A stretch of DNA of 36,387 nt. Origin: Prolixibacteraceae bacterium. GTDB taxonomy: Bacteria; Bacteroidota; Bacteroidia; Bacteroidales; Prolixibacteraceae. The translations under genes were made by a program, and so were the position numbers. The stretch covers positions 1 to 36,387 of the forward strand of contig JABGRN010000055.1 in NCBI GenBank assembly GCA_018648265.1, given 5' to 3'. Of this stretch, positions 15,341 to 23,803 are shown one piece after another; the stretch's first letter is position 1; each line of letters opens with the position of its first letter. The notes under the pieces were generated by a model that made no database searches, was not told the DNA's origin, and saw only the letters and a list, made by a program, of their open reading frames with translations.

Positions 15341-15928
15341 ATGAATGATGCCGAACTGGTAGTACAAATTTTAAACGGAAATAACAACGCGTTCAGGTTT
15401 CTTGTTTCGAAACACGAGCGCTTAGTTTTGCACGTAGTTGGCCGGGTTGTTCAAAGGCAAGAAGATGTGGAGGATATTTGCCAGGAGGTATTTATTAAGG
15501 TTTTCAGGAAATTGAAACGTTTTAAGGGCGAGTCGAGGCTTTCGACATGGATTGCAGCAATTGCTTACAATACAAGTATTTCGCACATTAGAAAAAAGAT
15601 TCGGCAAAACGAGCATTCGTATGACGAACACCCCATTTTGATTGCAGCCGAAGAAGATGATGCGCTGAACCAGAAAATAGTGGAAAAAGAGGAAGCGAAA
15701 AAATATCTTCTTGAAATGATAGAACGTTTGCCTGTTAATTATCGGACGGTGTTGACATTATTTCATTTAGAGGAGTTTTCGTATAAAGAGATTGAGCAAA
15801 TTACCGGGATGCCGGAAGGAACAATAAAAAGTTATTTGTCGAGGGCTCGGAAATTATTAAAAGAGAAGTTGGAACTTGTAGCAAAAACTGAAAAAACAAA
15901 TATCTTTGTAGATTATGTTGAAGGGTGA
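15341..15928 (+). CDS. ECF-family RNA polymerase sigma factor
   Basis: A 195-residue extracytoplasmic-function sigma factor. Region 2 spans about 20-90 (FRFLVSKHERLVLHVVGRVV, then DVEDICQEVFIKVF and FKGESRLSTWIAAIAYN). Region 4 lies near the C-terminus (LPVNYRTVLTLFHLEEFSYK, EIEQITGMPEGTIKSYLSRA), with a helix-turn-helix for the -35 element. The ATG at 15341 is chosen because family homology begins there (MNDAELVVQIL); the frame runs further upstream through a GC-rich repeat. A small membrane protein gene follows 7 bases after the stop and may encode the regulator. Its target genes cannot be named. Confidence 0.9.
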   Translation: MNDAELVVQILNGNNNAFRFLVSKHERLVLHVVGRVVQRQEDVEDICQEVFIKVFRKLKRFKGESRLSTWIAAIAYNTSISHIRKKIRQNEHSYDEHPILIAAEEDDALNQKIVEKEEAKKYLLEMIERLPVNYRTVLTLFHLEEFSYKEIEQITGMPEGTIKSYLSRARKLLKEKLELVAKTEKTNIFVDYVEG

Positions 15929-15935
15929 AAAAAAT

Positions 15936-16283
15936 ATGGACTGTGAAAAACTGTTGGATGAAGCTTTAATAACTGGCCCCGGCTATACTTTATCCGATAA
16001 TTTTGCCGATTCGCTGGCTTTAAAAGTAGGGCGCAAATTTGCCTGGGAACAATATTTTAAAGAATTCCTTATTTATCTTGGCGTAATTTTAGGTATTTCG
16101 ATTGTTTCGGTGGCGATGGCTTTTATATGGTACGATGCAAACTGGCAAGAGTGGTTTAACTTTATTATTTCTAACCTGCCGCTCGTAACTGGCATTAATT
16201 TTATATTGATATTTATACTGTTTACCGACCGTGTTTTGCTGCGCTATTTTTTTTATAAATCATCGATGGGGACGATTAATTAA
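15936..16283 (+). CDS. Small membrane protein, possible anti-sigma partner
   Basis: A 115-residue protein with a soluble N-terminal ~42 residues (MDCEKLLDEALITGPGYTLS) and two transmembrane helices (about 48-72 and 83-102). It has no zinc-binding HxxxCxxC motif, so it is not a classical ZAS anti-sigma factor. Its position directly after an ECF sigma gene and its cytoplasm-plus-membrane layout nevertheless make a sigma-regulating role plausible. ATG at 15936 follows an AAGGG-like ribosome site; ATG at 15915, overlapping the sigma gene, is an alternative. The stop overlaps the convergent glucosaminidase gene by 8 bases. Confidence 0.65.
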   Translation: MDCEKLLDEALITGPGYTLSDNFADSLALKVGRKFAWEQYFKEFLIYLGVILGISIVSVAMAFIWYDANWQEWFNFIISNLPLVTGINFILIFILFTDRVLLRYFFYKSSMGTIN

Positions 16284-17217
16284 TTTTTTTCCTTTTGTGT
16301 AGAAAAACTATTTGTCCGGGTTCGGGTTCCTGCCCTAAATTCATACGGTTCCTAAAAAACAGAGGTTTTAATTTAATCGCATACATTTGCGAAATATAGT
16401 GCATGGTTTCCCCATTTTGCGCCGTGTGCGTTATTTTGTCTTTTTGTGTTTTTCGTTTTTTCGGCTGAATATAAACTACTTCGTTTGCTTGTGGGATGTA
16501 TCCGGGGGGCTGGTCGTTAAATTTGTATATTTCCCAGTCGCTTAAACCAAATTCCTGAGCCAAAATTTCAAATGTATCCCCTTTTCTTGCAACAACCGAT
16601 TTTACGCGGTTCCGTTTTTCTACCATACGGGTTTGGTACGGATTAATGGTGACACTGTTTGAAATTCCCGGATTACCGATTCGTTTTTGTTCAAACACCG
16701 CCAACTCATTAACCGAAGTTTTGTAATCGAGTTGGTATAACTGGTACTTTTCTATAATATCAATTAAACGTTTATCGTAAGTTTTGGCTGTGGCATATCC
16801 CGCCTTTTTTAATCCTTTTGCCCAGCCTTTGTAATCGGTTGTTTTTAAACTGAAAAGAGATGAGTAACGTGGATTGTCGAGTAGGAAATTGGTGTGATCG
16901 ATGAACGATTCTTCGATACTTTTATACTTTCTAAAACATTCATTTTTTGCGTCATCGTCGAAATAAACCTTTTTACCTTTCCAATCCCATTTGCATTTTA
17001 TACCAAAATGGTTATTCGATTTTTTTGCCAGTTGACTATTTCCGTCTGCCGACTCGAGACAAGCCTGTGCCATTTTTATGCTGGCCGGCACCCCGCTCCT
17101 TCCCATCTCCTGAATAGCCAGTAATTGGTATTTATTAATGTAATCGTGCCGCGATTGTTGTGCAAATGCTACAAAACCAATAATTAAGAACAGTATTGAA
17201 AGATGGATATGTTTCAT
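16276..17217 (-). CDS. Exported GH73-type glucosaminidase with two LysM domains
   Basis: A peptidoglycan hydrolase of 313 residues from the chosen ATG at 17217, which gives a clean signal peptide (MKHIHLSILFLIIGFVAFAQ); an in-frame upstream ATG at 17262 would add 15 residues ahead of it. The catalytic domain (about 22-170) shows the family pattern SGVPASIKMAQACLES (likely acid Glu in LES), NNHFGIKC, and GWAKGLKKAGYAT near its end. Two LysM peptidoglycan-binding domains follow: VVARKGDTFEILAQEFGLSD (about 205-250) and THTAQNGETMHYISQMYAIK (about 262-305). It should cut the glycan backbone in the periplasm during wall growth or division. It stands alone, convergent with the sigma factor pair. 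Confidence 0.9.
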   Translation of the reverse strand: MKHIHLSILFLIIGFVAFAQQSRHDYINKYQLLAIQEMGRSGVPASIKMAQACLESADGNSQLAKKSNNHFGIKCKWDWKGKKVYFDDDAKNECFRKYKSIEESFIDHTNFLLDNPRYSSLFSLKTTDYKGWAKGLKKAGYATAKTYDKRLIDIIEKYQLYQLDYKTSVNELAVFEQKRIGNPGISNSVTINPYQTRMVEKRNRVKSVVARKGDTFEILAQEFGLSDWEIYKFNDQPPGYIPQANEVVYIQPKKRKTQKDKITHTAQNGETMHYISQMYAIKLKPLFFRNRMNLGQEPEPGQIVFLHKRKKIN

Positions 17218-17382
17218 ATTTTTTGTTTGATTTTGAAAACGGCTTAAAAATAGATACTTCATTTAAAGTTATTTTATTTAAAATGGATTTTTTATAAACA
17301 TATTTACGTGAATTACCCAATTGAAAAAGTTGTTTATTTTATGATGCAGAAACTTGCTAATATAGATTTATCATTAAAATTG

Positions 17383-17390
17383 TACATTTG
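17383..17390 (+). promoter_or_regulatory. Bacteroidota-type -7 promoter element (TACATTTG) for cytidine deaminase
   Basis: TACATTTG matches the TAnnTTTG -7 consensus of the Bacteroidota primary sigma factor exactly and lies 15 bases before the ATG at 17406. The TTG codon at 17388 that opens the frame earlier falls inside this element, which argues for the ATG start. No convincing -33 TTTG at the ideal distance was found. Confidence 0.5.
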
Positions 17391-17405
17391 ACCAAAATAA
17401 TCGTT

Positions 17406-17888
17406 ATGCGAACGAAGGAACTAAGGATTTTTGTTTATGAGTACGACACGGTTTTAGAATTACCCGAAACCGATCAAAAACTGGTTTTTGCAGCCCGCGA
17501 TGCTTCAGAAAAAGCGTATGCCCCGTATTCTAAGTTTCAAGTTGGGGCAGCCTTACTTTTAGCTAACGGCGAAATTATTCAAGGGAACAATCAGGAAAAT
17601 TCAGCATTTACAAATGGTCTTTGTGCCGAACGGGTTGCCCTTTTTTATGCCAACGCCAATTTCCCCGATGTCTCGGTGAAAGCACTTGCGGTTACCGCAA
17701 AAAATATAAATGGTTTAGTTGCCGGGCCTGTAAAACCATGTGGGTCGTGCCGTCAGGTTTTGGTAGAAACTGAAGCGCGGTTTAAAAATCCAATCCGTCT
17801 TATTTTAGATGGAAAGAAAAAAATACAAATTTTCGAAGGTGTAGATAATTTGTTACCATTTGCTTTTAAACCAGATTCACTGGGCTAA
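17406..17888 (+). CDS. cdd: Cytidine deaminase
   Basis: A 160-residue zinc-dependent cytidine/deoxycytidine deaminase of pyrimidine salvage, producing (deoxy)uridine. The zinc and catalytic motifs are complete: CAER (Cys ligand and proton-shuttle Glu) and PCGSCRQ (the two further Cys ligands). The substrate loop AYAPYSKFQVGAALL and the NQENSAF segment are also present. The length fits the homotetrameric class with a slight N-terminal extension. The last 23 bases overlap the convergent pseudouridine synthase gene. A deoxyribose-phosphate aldolase gene lies further along the window, but not in the same operon. Confidence 0.95.
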   Translation: MRTKELRIFVYEYDTVLELPETDQKLVFAARDASEKAYAPYSKFQVGAALLLANGEIIQGNNQENSAFTNGLCAERVALFYANANFPDVSVKALAVTAKNINGLVAGPVKPCGSCRQVLVETEARFKNPIRLILDGKKKIQIFEGVDNLLPFAFKPDSLG

Positions 17889-18576
17889 ACCGGTTATTCC
17901 TGAATAATTTCATAAATTCGTTCCAAACAACATCATCGGGAGGTTCAGCAATAATTGTAAGCATTTCTTTTTTTACCGGGTGAACAAATTCAATTTTTCT
18001 TGCATGAAGATGGATTCCCCTGTCGAGGTTTGGGCGCCGGAATCCATATTTCAGATCGCCTTTAATATGAAGGTTAAGTTGCCTTAGCTGAACCCTGATT
18101 TGATGGTGACGGCCCGTGTGTAATTCTATTTCCAGCAAATGGTAACGTTCTATGCTGGCAACATGGCGATACGTTAAACTGGCAAGTTTTGAACCCTGAC
18201 GATGTTCAGTGTAACCATAACTTCTGTTTTGTTCCTGGTTTTTTATGAGGTAATGTTCCAGGGTGTCTGTGTATTTGGGTGGGCGTTTATCAACAACAGC
18301 CCAATAAGTTTTGTTTACCTGATCTTTGGTTTGAAAAAGTTTATTTAACCGAGGTAAAACTTTACTTGTTTTTGCCAGTACAAGCAATCCACTTGTTGGC
18401 CGATCGAGGCGGTGGGGCAGGCCTAAATACACATTTCCTGGTTTTTTGTATTTTTTTTTCAGGAATGCTTTTACAATGTCGGGCAATGTTTTATCCCCGG
18501 TTTTGTCGCCTTGCACAACTTCGCCACAAGCTTTGTTAACTATAATTATGTGATTATCTTCGTAAATTACCTGCAC
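17866..18576 (-). CDS. RluA-family pseudouridine synthase
   Basis: A 236-residue RNA pseudouridine synthase. The catalytic motif HRLDRPTSGLLVLAKT holds the invariant Asp, and LHTGRHHQIRVQLRQLNLHI, GDLKYG and HLHARKIEFVHP are typical of the RluA branch. No S4 RNA-binding domain precedes the catalytic domain (it starts directly with VIYEDNHIIIVNK), as in RluA/TruC-like short members, so the target (23S rRNA or tRNA) cannot be assigned. It is convergent with cdd, overlapping by 23 bases, and may be co-transcribed with panB upstream (69-base gap). Confidence 0.9.
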   Translation of the reverse strand: MQVIYEDNHIIIVNKACGEVVQGDKTGDKTLPDIVKAFLKKKYKKPGNVYLGLPHRLDRPTSGLLVLAKTSKVLPRLNKLFQTKDQVNKTYWAVVDKRPPKYTDTLEHYLIKNQEQNRSYGYTEHRQGSKLASLTYRHVASIERYHLLEIELHTGRHHQIRVQLRQLNLHIKGDLKYGFRRPNLDRGIHLHARKIEFVHPVKKEMLTIIAEPPDDVVWNEFMKLFRNNRFSPVNLV

Positions 18577-18645
18577 TTTTCAACAACTATCTTTAACTTT
18601 ACTTAACCAGGGAAACCTTAAATCTTAAACTTTGCATTCCTTAAA

Positions 18646-19461
18646 TTAATATTGCTCTTTCTCGTTTGGGAAATCCATCGATTTTACGTCGTTAACATAA
18701 TTACCAACAGCACCTTTTATTTCGGCTGCCAGATTGTGATAACGCCTCAAAAACCGGGGCGAAAATTGTTGCGTAATCCCTACCATGTCATGAAAAACAA
18801 GTACCTGGCCATCGACACCGGAACCTGCACCAATCCCGATAACCGGAATTTTTAATTCCGCAGCTACTTGTGCGCCAAGTTTAGCTGGAATTTTTTCAAG
18901 GACCAACGCAAAGCAACCTGCTTCTTCCAATAATTTTGCATCAGAAATAAGTTTTTCGGCCTCGGCTTCTTCTTTCGCTCGAACTGTGTAAGTTCCAAAT
19001 TTGTGGATCGACTGAGGCATTAAACCCAGGTGTCCCATTATTGGGATTCCCGCCGATAAAATTCGATGAACTGATTCGATAACTTCAGAACCGCCTTCAA
19101 GTTTGACCGAATCGGCAGCCGTTTCTTTCATAATCCTGATGGCGGAACTCAGTGCTTCGCGCGAGTTGCCCTGATATGTTCCAAAAGGGAGATCGACAAC
19201 AACCAAAGCCCGATGAACTGCTTTTACAACCGATGTGCCATGATAAATCATTTGGTCGAGTGTAATTGGTAAGGTTGTTTCGTTGCCAGCCATAACATTC
19301 GAAGCTGAATCGCCTACTAAAATTACATCAACCCCGGCTTCGTCAACCAATTGTGCAAGGCTAAAATCGTACGAAGTCAGCATTGCAATCTTTTCACCGC
19401 GCAATTTCATTTCCGACAAACGGTGAGTAGTTACTTTCCTTATTTCTTTGTGTACCGACAT
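18646..19461 (-). CDS. panB: 3-methyl-2-oxobutanoate hydroxymethyltransferase
   Basis: A 271-residue ketopantoate hydroxymethyltransferase, the first step of pantothenate (and so CoA) synthesis: 2-oxoisovalerate plus methylene-tetrahydrofolate gives ketopantoate. The TIM-barrel motifs are clear: [27 protein letters not shown] (metal-binding Asp), [36 protein letters not shown], and [20 protein letters not shown]. The start at 19461 ([11 protein letters not shown]) is chosen because family homology begins there and because a good promoter covers the upstream part of the longer frame (to 19530). The other pantothenate genes are not in this window. Confidence 0.96.
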   Translation of the reverse strand: MSVHKEIRKVTTHRLSEMKLRGEKIAMLTSYDFSLAQLVDEAGVDVILVGDSASNVMAGNETTLPITLDQMIYHGTSVVKAVHRALVVVDLPFGTYQGNSREALSSAIRIMKETAADSVKLEGGSEVIESVHRILSAGIPIMGHLGLMPQSIHKFGTYTVRAKEEAEAEKLISDAKLLEEAGCFALVLEKIPAKLGAQVAAELKIPVIGIGAGSGVDGQVLVFHDMVGITQQFSPRFLRRYHNLAAEIKGAVGNYVNDVKSMDFPNEKEQY

Positions 19462-19486
19462 TATTAATTTAATTGAATCTACACGA

Positions 19487-19518
19487 CAAAAGTAACCAAA
19501 CCATTTTATCTGCCCAAA
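19487..19518 (-). promoter_or_regulatory. Promoter of panB (-33 TTTG, -7 TACTTTTG)
   Basis: On the minus strand, TTTG (19515-19518) and TACTTTTG (19487-19494) are separated by 20 bases, an almost ideal Bacteroidota housekeeping promoter. It is placed 26 bases before the ATG at 19461. It overlaps the upstream extension of the panB frame and so supports the shorter start. Confidence 0.65.
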
Positions 19519-19629
19519 GTAAAATTTCATTCAAAATCGAAAATAAGCTGGGTTAACGTTTATTAACCGCAATAATTGATCAGTTTAAAATAGGTTTGTT
19601 TATTTTGAGTCTTCTTATAATTTTAAAAG

Positions 19630-20931
19630 ATGAAGAATAAAATAACAAGCGTTTTTATTTCAATTATATTATCTGTTTTGTTTATAATCGGGCTGGTTTA
19701 CTCCGTGGAAGCCGAAAAAAATGATAGTACAAAACAATTTTATTTTATAAAAAATGAGATTAATTCGGGGGTAGTTTTTTCTGGTAACAATGAACGCGAA
19801 GAACTCAGGAATGATTTATTCACTATAAAAGAGGAGCTTTTCACAGGTTCTGTTAAATATCGGATTGGCAGCCAGTTTTGGAATTTATTGGATAACAAAC
19901 AGGAAGAACTGAATTTTAATTTTGAAACGGGACCATTGTTTGGCAGCGGTAGTTTTATCGATAGTTCGGCAAATAATGTGATAAAATCCGACCATAATAT
20001 TTATGGTTTGAGAACAAATGCCTCGCTTGGTTATTCAAGTCGTTTTTATTACGATCGAAAAAATTACACCCTTGTAAATATAAATGGCTGGGCACGATAC
20101 GATTTGTACAAACAGGCGTCGGAAGGTACGCTGCTTGATTCAAACCTGGTAATCTCTGATTATAACCAAACTGACAATAAAGATAAATTGAGATATGGAT
20201 TTCAGGCAAAGGCAGGGTGGGGTTTTGGTTGGTTAAACCCAATGAACCATTTTATGGTTGCAGAATATTTAATGGACAAATATTACAAAGGACGCGTTTT
20301 TTCGAAAATTGAATTAGAAAACCTGGCTTATGAAATAGGTAAAATTAAGCTTGCAAGAAATACAAAATCGGAAAATTTAAGCGAAAAAGAATTGGAAACT
20401 ATTTCTGATTTTTTAAGTTCAAAGATGATGCTTTCGCCCCCCGAAAACCTGGAGAAAGATTGGGAAATGGGAGAATTCCGACCGCGTTTAAACGGAAAAC
20501 GTTTTGAATTTGGGCCCTTCTTTAATTATTACAATCGCGAGCCTGATTTTATTTATGGCGGTTTTATTGAATTTAAAAATCATGCTTATCAAAATTTTAA
20601 CCGGACCCGGAATTTAAGTGTAAATCTTAATTATAACCGATATAAAAAACAGGATTGGATTTTACTGGAAACCGATTTTGGATGGTCAATTTATCCAAAC
20701 CTGAAAACTCAATTCGATTTTGGTTTGAAATATGTTCCGGGGGTTGTAGTAAATGGTTTTGAAAATATCGAAACAATAAAACATAATTTTATCCCCTACA
20801 TTGAATATTTTACACAGGTAAATTCAAAAGCAAGGGTAAATTTTGCATTTGCCTGGAAAATTACCGACAGCGATCAGTTTATGCTTGCCGGCCCGGAATT
20901 TTCGCTTGCTGTTTATCGGAGTAGATATTGA
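19630..20931 (+). CDS. Outer-membrane beta-barrel-like protein with a helical insert
   Basis: A 433-residue exported protein of unknown function. An N-terminal signal (KITSVFISIILSVLFIIGLV) is followed by alternating-hydrophobicity strands with many aromatic residues, as in outer-membrane barrels (for example LRTNASLGYSSRFYYDRKNY). In the middle (about 200-280) a charged helical stretch interrupts the strands: GWGFGWLNPMNHFMVAEYLM, then ENLAYEIGKIKLARNTKSE and LSEKELETISDFLSSKMM. The same plan occurs in the gene at 22248-23603, so the two are probably diverged paralogues. It ends at the base before the stop of a convergent membrane acyltransferase gene. Confidence 0.65.
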   Translation: MKNKITSVFISIILSVLFIIGLVYSVEAEKNDSTKQFYFIKNEINSGVVFSGNNEREELRNDLFTIKEELFTGSVKYRIGSQFWNLLDNKQEELNFNFETGPLFGSGSFIDSSANNVIKSDHNIYGLRTNASLGYSSRFYYDRKNYTLVNINGWARYDLYKQASEGTLLDSNLVISDYNQTDNKDKLRYGFQAKAGWGFGWLNPMNHFMVAEYLMDKYYKGRVFSKIELENLAYEIGKIKLARNTKSENLSEKELETISDFLSSKMMLSPPENLEKDWEMGEFRPRLNGKRFEFGPFFNYYNREPDFIYGGFIEFKNHAYQNFNRTRNLSVNLNYNRYKKQDWILLETDFGWSIYPNLKTQFDFGLKYVPGVVVNGFENIETIKHNFIPYIEYFTQVNSKARVNFAFAWKITDSDQFMLAGPEFSLAVYRSRY

Positions 20932-22041
20932 TTAAACCCGAAGGAATATTTTTTTCTTGTACATATAATAAAGTAAAAGCCATGTTAATAGTAATCCTCC
21001 AAGCATCAAAAGCACGTTGCCATTTTCACCCAATGGTTTAGCAAGCCAACCAAAAAAGAATTCAGTAATATTTCCGACATCAACAATTCTTGTAAACAAG
21101 TAAATAAAGATGGAGTTCATCCCAATTATTCGGAAATAGAAAGCCCAGCCACGGAATCCCCAATGATCAATTATCAGGTAAAAAAATGCAATTAATAAAA
21201 AGCTAATTCCCCCGGCAAGTAAATTAAATGTTGAAGTCCAGACACTTTTAATAATTGGATAAAAAGGAGAAAGTATTAATGCCAATAGAATTGAAACTAC
21301 CCCGGAAAAAACAAGATATCCTATTTTTTGCCAGTCGCTAGTCCTCTTTTTACGTAGTATATTTCCGGCAACTGTTCCCATTAATGCGATTCCTGTTGCA
21401 GAAAGACTGCACAAGATACCTTCGGGATCGAAAGTTCCGCCGTGCAACCTTCCAGGTAAAAGTAATTGATCGATAAATCCATTTATCGATCCTTCCGGGG
21501 TTAAAACCCCGGCTCCAAATCCAGGTACAGGAACCAAAAGCTGGACAAGACCATAAACAAACAGAATTCCACCAAGCCAGATTAACCTGCTCCTGAACGA
21601 TTTAAAATAAATAACAATAAGCGAAGCAAAAAAGTAGGCAATTCCAATTTGCCCCAAAACGCTTGCAACTCTTCCACCATCGAAACCACGGCGGAAAGTG
21701 CCATTGTACAATATTCCTAAAAGTATCAGAATTGTCATTCGTTTAAAAACCTTCCAAAAGAGTTTTGTTTTTGGAACGTTTTTTTCGAGTTTGGCTTTTA
21801 CAGAAAAAGGAATGGCAACCCCGGCAATAAACATGAACAGTGGAAAAATCAAATCCTGAAACCGGAAACCTTCCCATTTTACATGGTGCATATGCGATTC
21901 GAGCCAATCAGCCCCGGTAATTTGTGAAATGGCAATGGCCAGAGCTCCCCCGCCGGTTATCCAAAACATATCGAAACCGCGAAGGGCGTCTAACGAATAC
22001 AAACGTTTTTGTGGTGCCGTCCTGAGTGGCTTATTTGTCAT
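20932..22041 (-). CDS. HGSNAT/DUF5009-type membrane acyltransferase
   Basis: A 369-residue polytopic membrane protein related to heparan-alpha-glucosaminide N-acetyltransferase and NagX. It begins with the family signature RLYSLDALRGFDMFWI (about 13-28), followed by LIFPLFMFIAGVAIPFS and about ten hydrophobic segments, with TGIALMGTVAGN and IGMNSIFIYLF near the end. In animals this family moves acetyl groups from cytosolic acetyl-CoA across the membrane to terminal glucosamine; in Bacteroidota it is common near glycan-use genes, with substrate unknown. It lies between two barrel-like protein genes that read the other way. Confidence 0.82.
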   Translation of the reverse strand: MTNKPLRTAPQKRLYSLDALRGFDMFWITGGGALAIAISQITGADWLESHMHHVKWEGFRFQDLIFPLFMFIAGVAIPFSVKAKLEKNVPKTKLFWKVFKRMTILILLGILYNGTFRRGFDGGRVASVLGQIGIAYFFASLIVIYFKSFRSRLIWLGGILFVYGLVQLLVPVPGFGAGVLTPEGSINGFIDQLLLPGRLHGGTFDPEGILCSLSATGIALMGTVAGNILRKKRTSDWQKIGYLVFSGVVSILLALILSPFYPIIKSVWTSTFNLLAGGISFLLIAFFYLIIDHWGFRGWAFYFRIIGMNSIFIYLFTRIVDVGNITEFFFGWLAKPLGENGNVLLMLGGLLLTWLLLYYMYKKKIFLRV

Positions 22042-22247
22042 AATTTGTCGTTTTATAATAATTCGAAATTAACAAAGTTTTGGTAAAAAATAAAAATGGA
22101 ATTTTTTAAAATAAGAAATTACAAATTGATGTTTTATGAATGATGAATCTTTTTTCATACTATTTGAATACTTAAGTTTGTGTAATTTTATTTTTCAATT
22201 GGAATAATCTTTGTAAAATTGCCGAGCAAATTAAAAATCCAAAAATC

Positions 22248-23603
22248 ATGAGATTTGTTTTACCCTTTGTCGCTTTCTTTTTAATAAGTTTTGTCTCATT
22301 TTCACAGCTTGAAAATTTCGATCTCTCAAAATATAAATTACCTGAAATTAAAAGGCATCTGATGGATTTTGGATTTAATTCGGATGGTAGTACCAGGAAT
22401 ACATTCTATATCTATGAAAACGGAATTGATACATTTAAGGACCGGAGTAAAAATTTTTCATGGACTTCAAATCTTAACTATTCAATATTTAGCAGTTCAA
22501 CTCAATTTCAAAAAACGCTAAATACAAATTTATATTCGAATGTCGATTTTACAGACAGTGAAAGTAATTATTCAAGAGATTATATCCAGTTAGATTATCA
22601 AAATCGATTTAATTTTTCTTATGACTGGAAGTATTTCATAAATAACAAGATGTGGTTTATAAATCTTGTTCCTTCAATATATTCATCTTTAAGCAATAGT
22701 AATAGTTTGTTAAATTCTGATGATGGCAAATCGTACAGTTATACAAATCAAAGCTCCGTAGGAGTAGGATTTGGCAAAGGAAGAATTGAACAGGTTCAGG
22801 ATTTCAGACAAGCAATATTAATTTTCAGGGAATTAGAAAAAAAAGGAAGTTTGAAACGAAATCCAACTGAAAAAGAAGTAGTAGAATTGGCTACGCTAAT
22901 TTCGAAACTTAAAAACCAAAGAGTTTTTGATTCAAGAAAAAGAAAACAAGCAGATCTTACTGAAATAAATTCGTATTTAAATAAAAACGAATTAATTACT
23001 AAAACAGATATTTTATATTTTATTGGTTTAGAAGATATGTGGGTATTTGGTGGTTTGCAAACTCGCGAAAGTGGAAATCAAATTAAACTAATTTTTACAC
23101 CAGAATTTAATTATAATATTTCAGGAATCCAGAAAGAAGATCCTAATTATGAAACGGGTTCCTGGGCGGTAAATACTGATTTTATTTTTATCTCGAAAAT
23201 TCCACTATCAAATCAATTTCAAAGTAATTTTGAAATAGGAATGTATAACAAAGTTTCAGACCACTATAAAGTTTCCAATGAATCAGAACCATATAAATCA
23301 TTCGTAACGGATTTAATGGGAACATATTCACTTGGATTTTATCCGAATACCAGAACCTATTTAAACATTACAAGTATAGCGGGCATTGGTCATAGCAGTT
23401 TTGAAAAGATTTTTGAAAATGGTTATTTTAATAGTTGGTTGTCTTTTTCTTCAAATGGTTATTATTATATTTCTGAAAGACTTAGAATTGGTTATCAAAT
23501 TTATTTTGACAAATGGATGAATTACATTTTCGATGAACAAAGACAAAATGAAAAGTTTTCCAGATTTAACTATACACTGAATTTCAATTACGCCATCTTT
23601 TAA
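22248..23603 (+). CDS. Outer-membrane beta-barrel-like protein, paralogue of the gene at 19630
   Basis: A 451-residue exported protein. The signal peptide (MRFVLPFVAFFLISFVSFSQ) is followed by strand-rich, aromatic-rich sequence (WTSNLNYSIF, RDYIQLDYQNRFNFSYDWKY). A central helical insert at about 175-260 reads GVGFGKGRIEQVQDFRQAIL, then FRELEKKGSLKRNPTEKEVV and SRKRKQADLTEINSYL. Strands resume to the end (FNYTLNFNYAIF, an aromatic terminus usual for outer-membrane barrels). The insert parallels that of the 19630 gene (GFG..., a helix, KxG, E-LA-I-K-K, then a second helix). Function unknown. Confidence 0.65.
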   Translation: MRFVLPFVAFFLISFVSFSQLENFDLSKYKLPEIKRHLMDFGFNSDGSTRNTFYIYENGIDTFKDRSKNFSWTSNLNYSIFSSSTQFQKTLNTNLYSNVDFTDSESNYSRDYIQLDYQNRFNFSYDWKYFINNKMWFINLVPSIYSSLSNSNSLLNSDDGKSYSYTNQSSVGVGFGKGRIEQVQDFRQAILIFRELEKKGSLKRNPTEKEVVELATLISKLKNQRVFDSRKRKQADLTEINSYLNKNELITKTDILYFIGLEDMWVFGGLQTRESGNQIKLIFTPEFNYNISGIQKEDPNYETGSWAVNTDFIFISKIPLSNQFQSNFEIGMYNKVSDHYKVSNESEPYKSFVTDLMGTYSLGFYPNTRTYLNITSIAGIGHSSFEKIFENGYFNSWLSFSSNGYYYISERLRIGYQIYFDKWMNYIFDEQRQNEKFSRFNYTLNFNYAIF

Positions 23604-23648
23604 AATTCAACATTTAATATTCTTTATTCAGCATTCAACATTCAAGCT
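23603..23648 (-). repeat. Dispersed AT-rich repeat (TTGAATATTGAA family), short copy
   Basis: Read on the minus strand this is a run of GAATGTTGAATGCTGAAT-like and AATATTAAATGTTGAAT units, related to the longer copies at 14987-15080 and 31263-31355. It lies in the 200-base gap between the second barrel gene and dnaK. Confidence 0.4.
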
Positions 23649-23658
23649 TCTGTCTTTT

Positions 23659-23675
23659 TGTCACCAGTTTTGACA
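23659..23675. promoter_or_regulatory. Candidate enhancer: TGTCA-N7-TGACA inverted repeat
   Basis: TGTCA (23659-23663) and TGACA (23671-23675) form an inverted repeat about 80 bases upstream of a sigma-54-like site and 130 bases upstream of dnaK. A further TGTCA lies at about 23704-23708. This geometry fits a binding site for a sigma-54 activator, though a chance palindrome cannot be excluded. Confidence 0.35.
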
Positions 23676-23738
23676 GGATTAAAACCGTGATTTCTAAAAT
23701 ATGTGTCAGTTTTGCGTTTAATTTTGGTCATATTCCAG

Positions 23739-23754
23739 TGGCACAATCATTGAT
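23739..23754 (+). promoter_or_regulatory. Candidate sigma-54 (-24/-12) promoter of dnaK
   Basis: TGGCACAATCATTGAT matches the sigma-54 consensus TGGCACN5TTGC at all fixed positions but the last C of TTGC (here A). It ends 50 bases before the dnaK ATG. No good TAnnTTTG promoter was seen in the same gap, which raises the chance that this is the working promoter. Confidence 0.45.
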
Positions 23755-23803
23755 TAAACCCAACCGTAAAATTTTCAGAAATAATAAATAAAATCATATA
23801 ATA

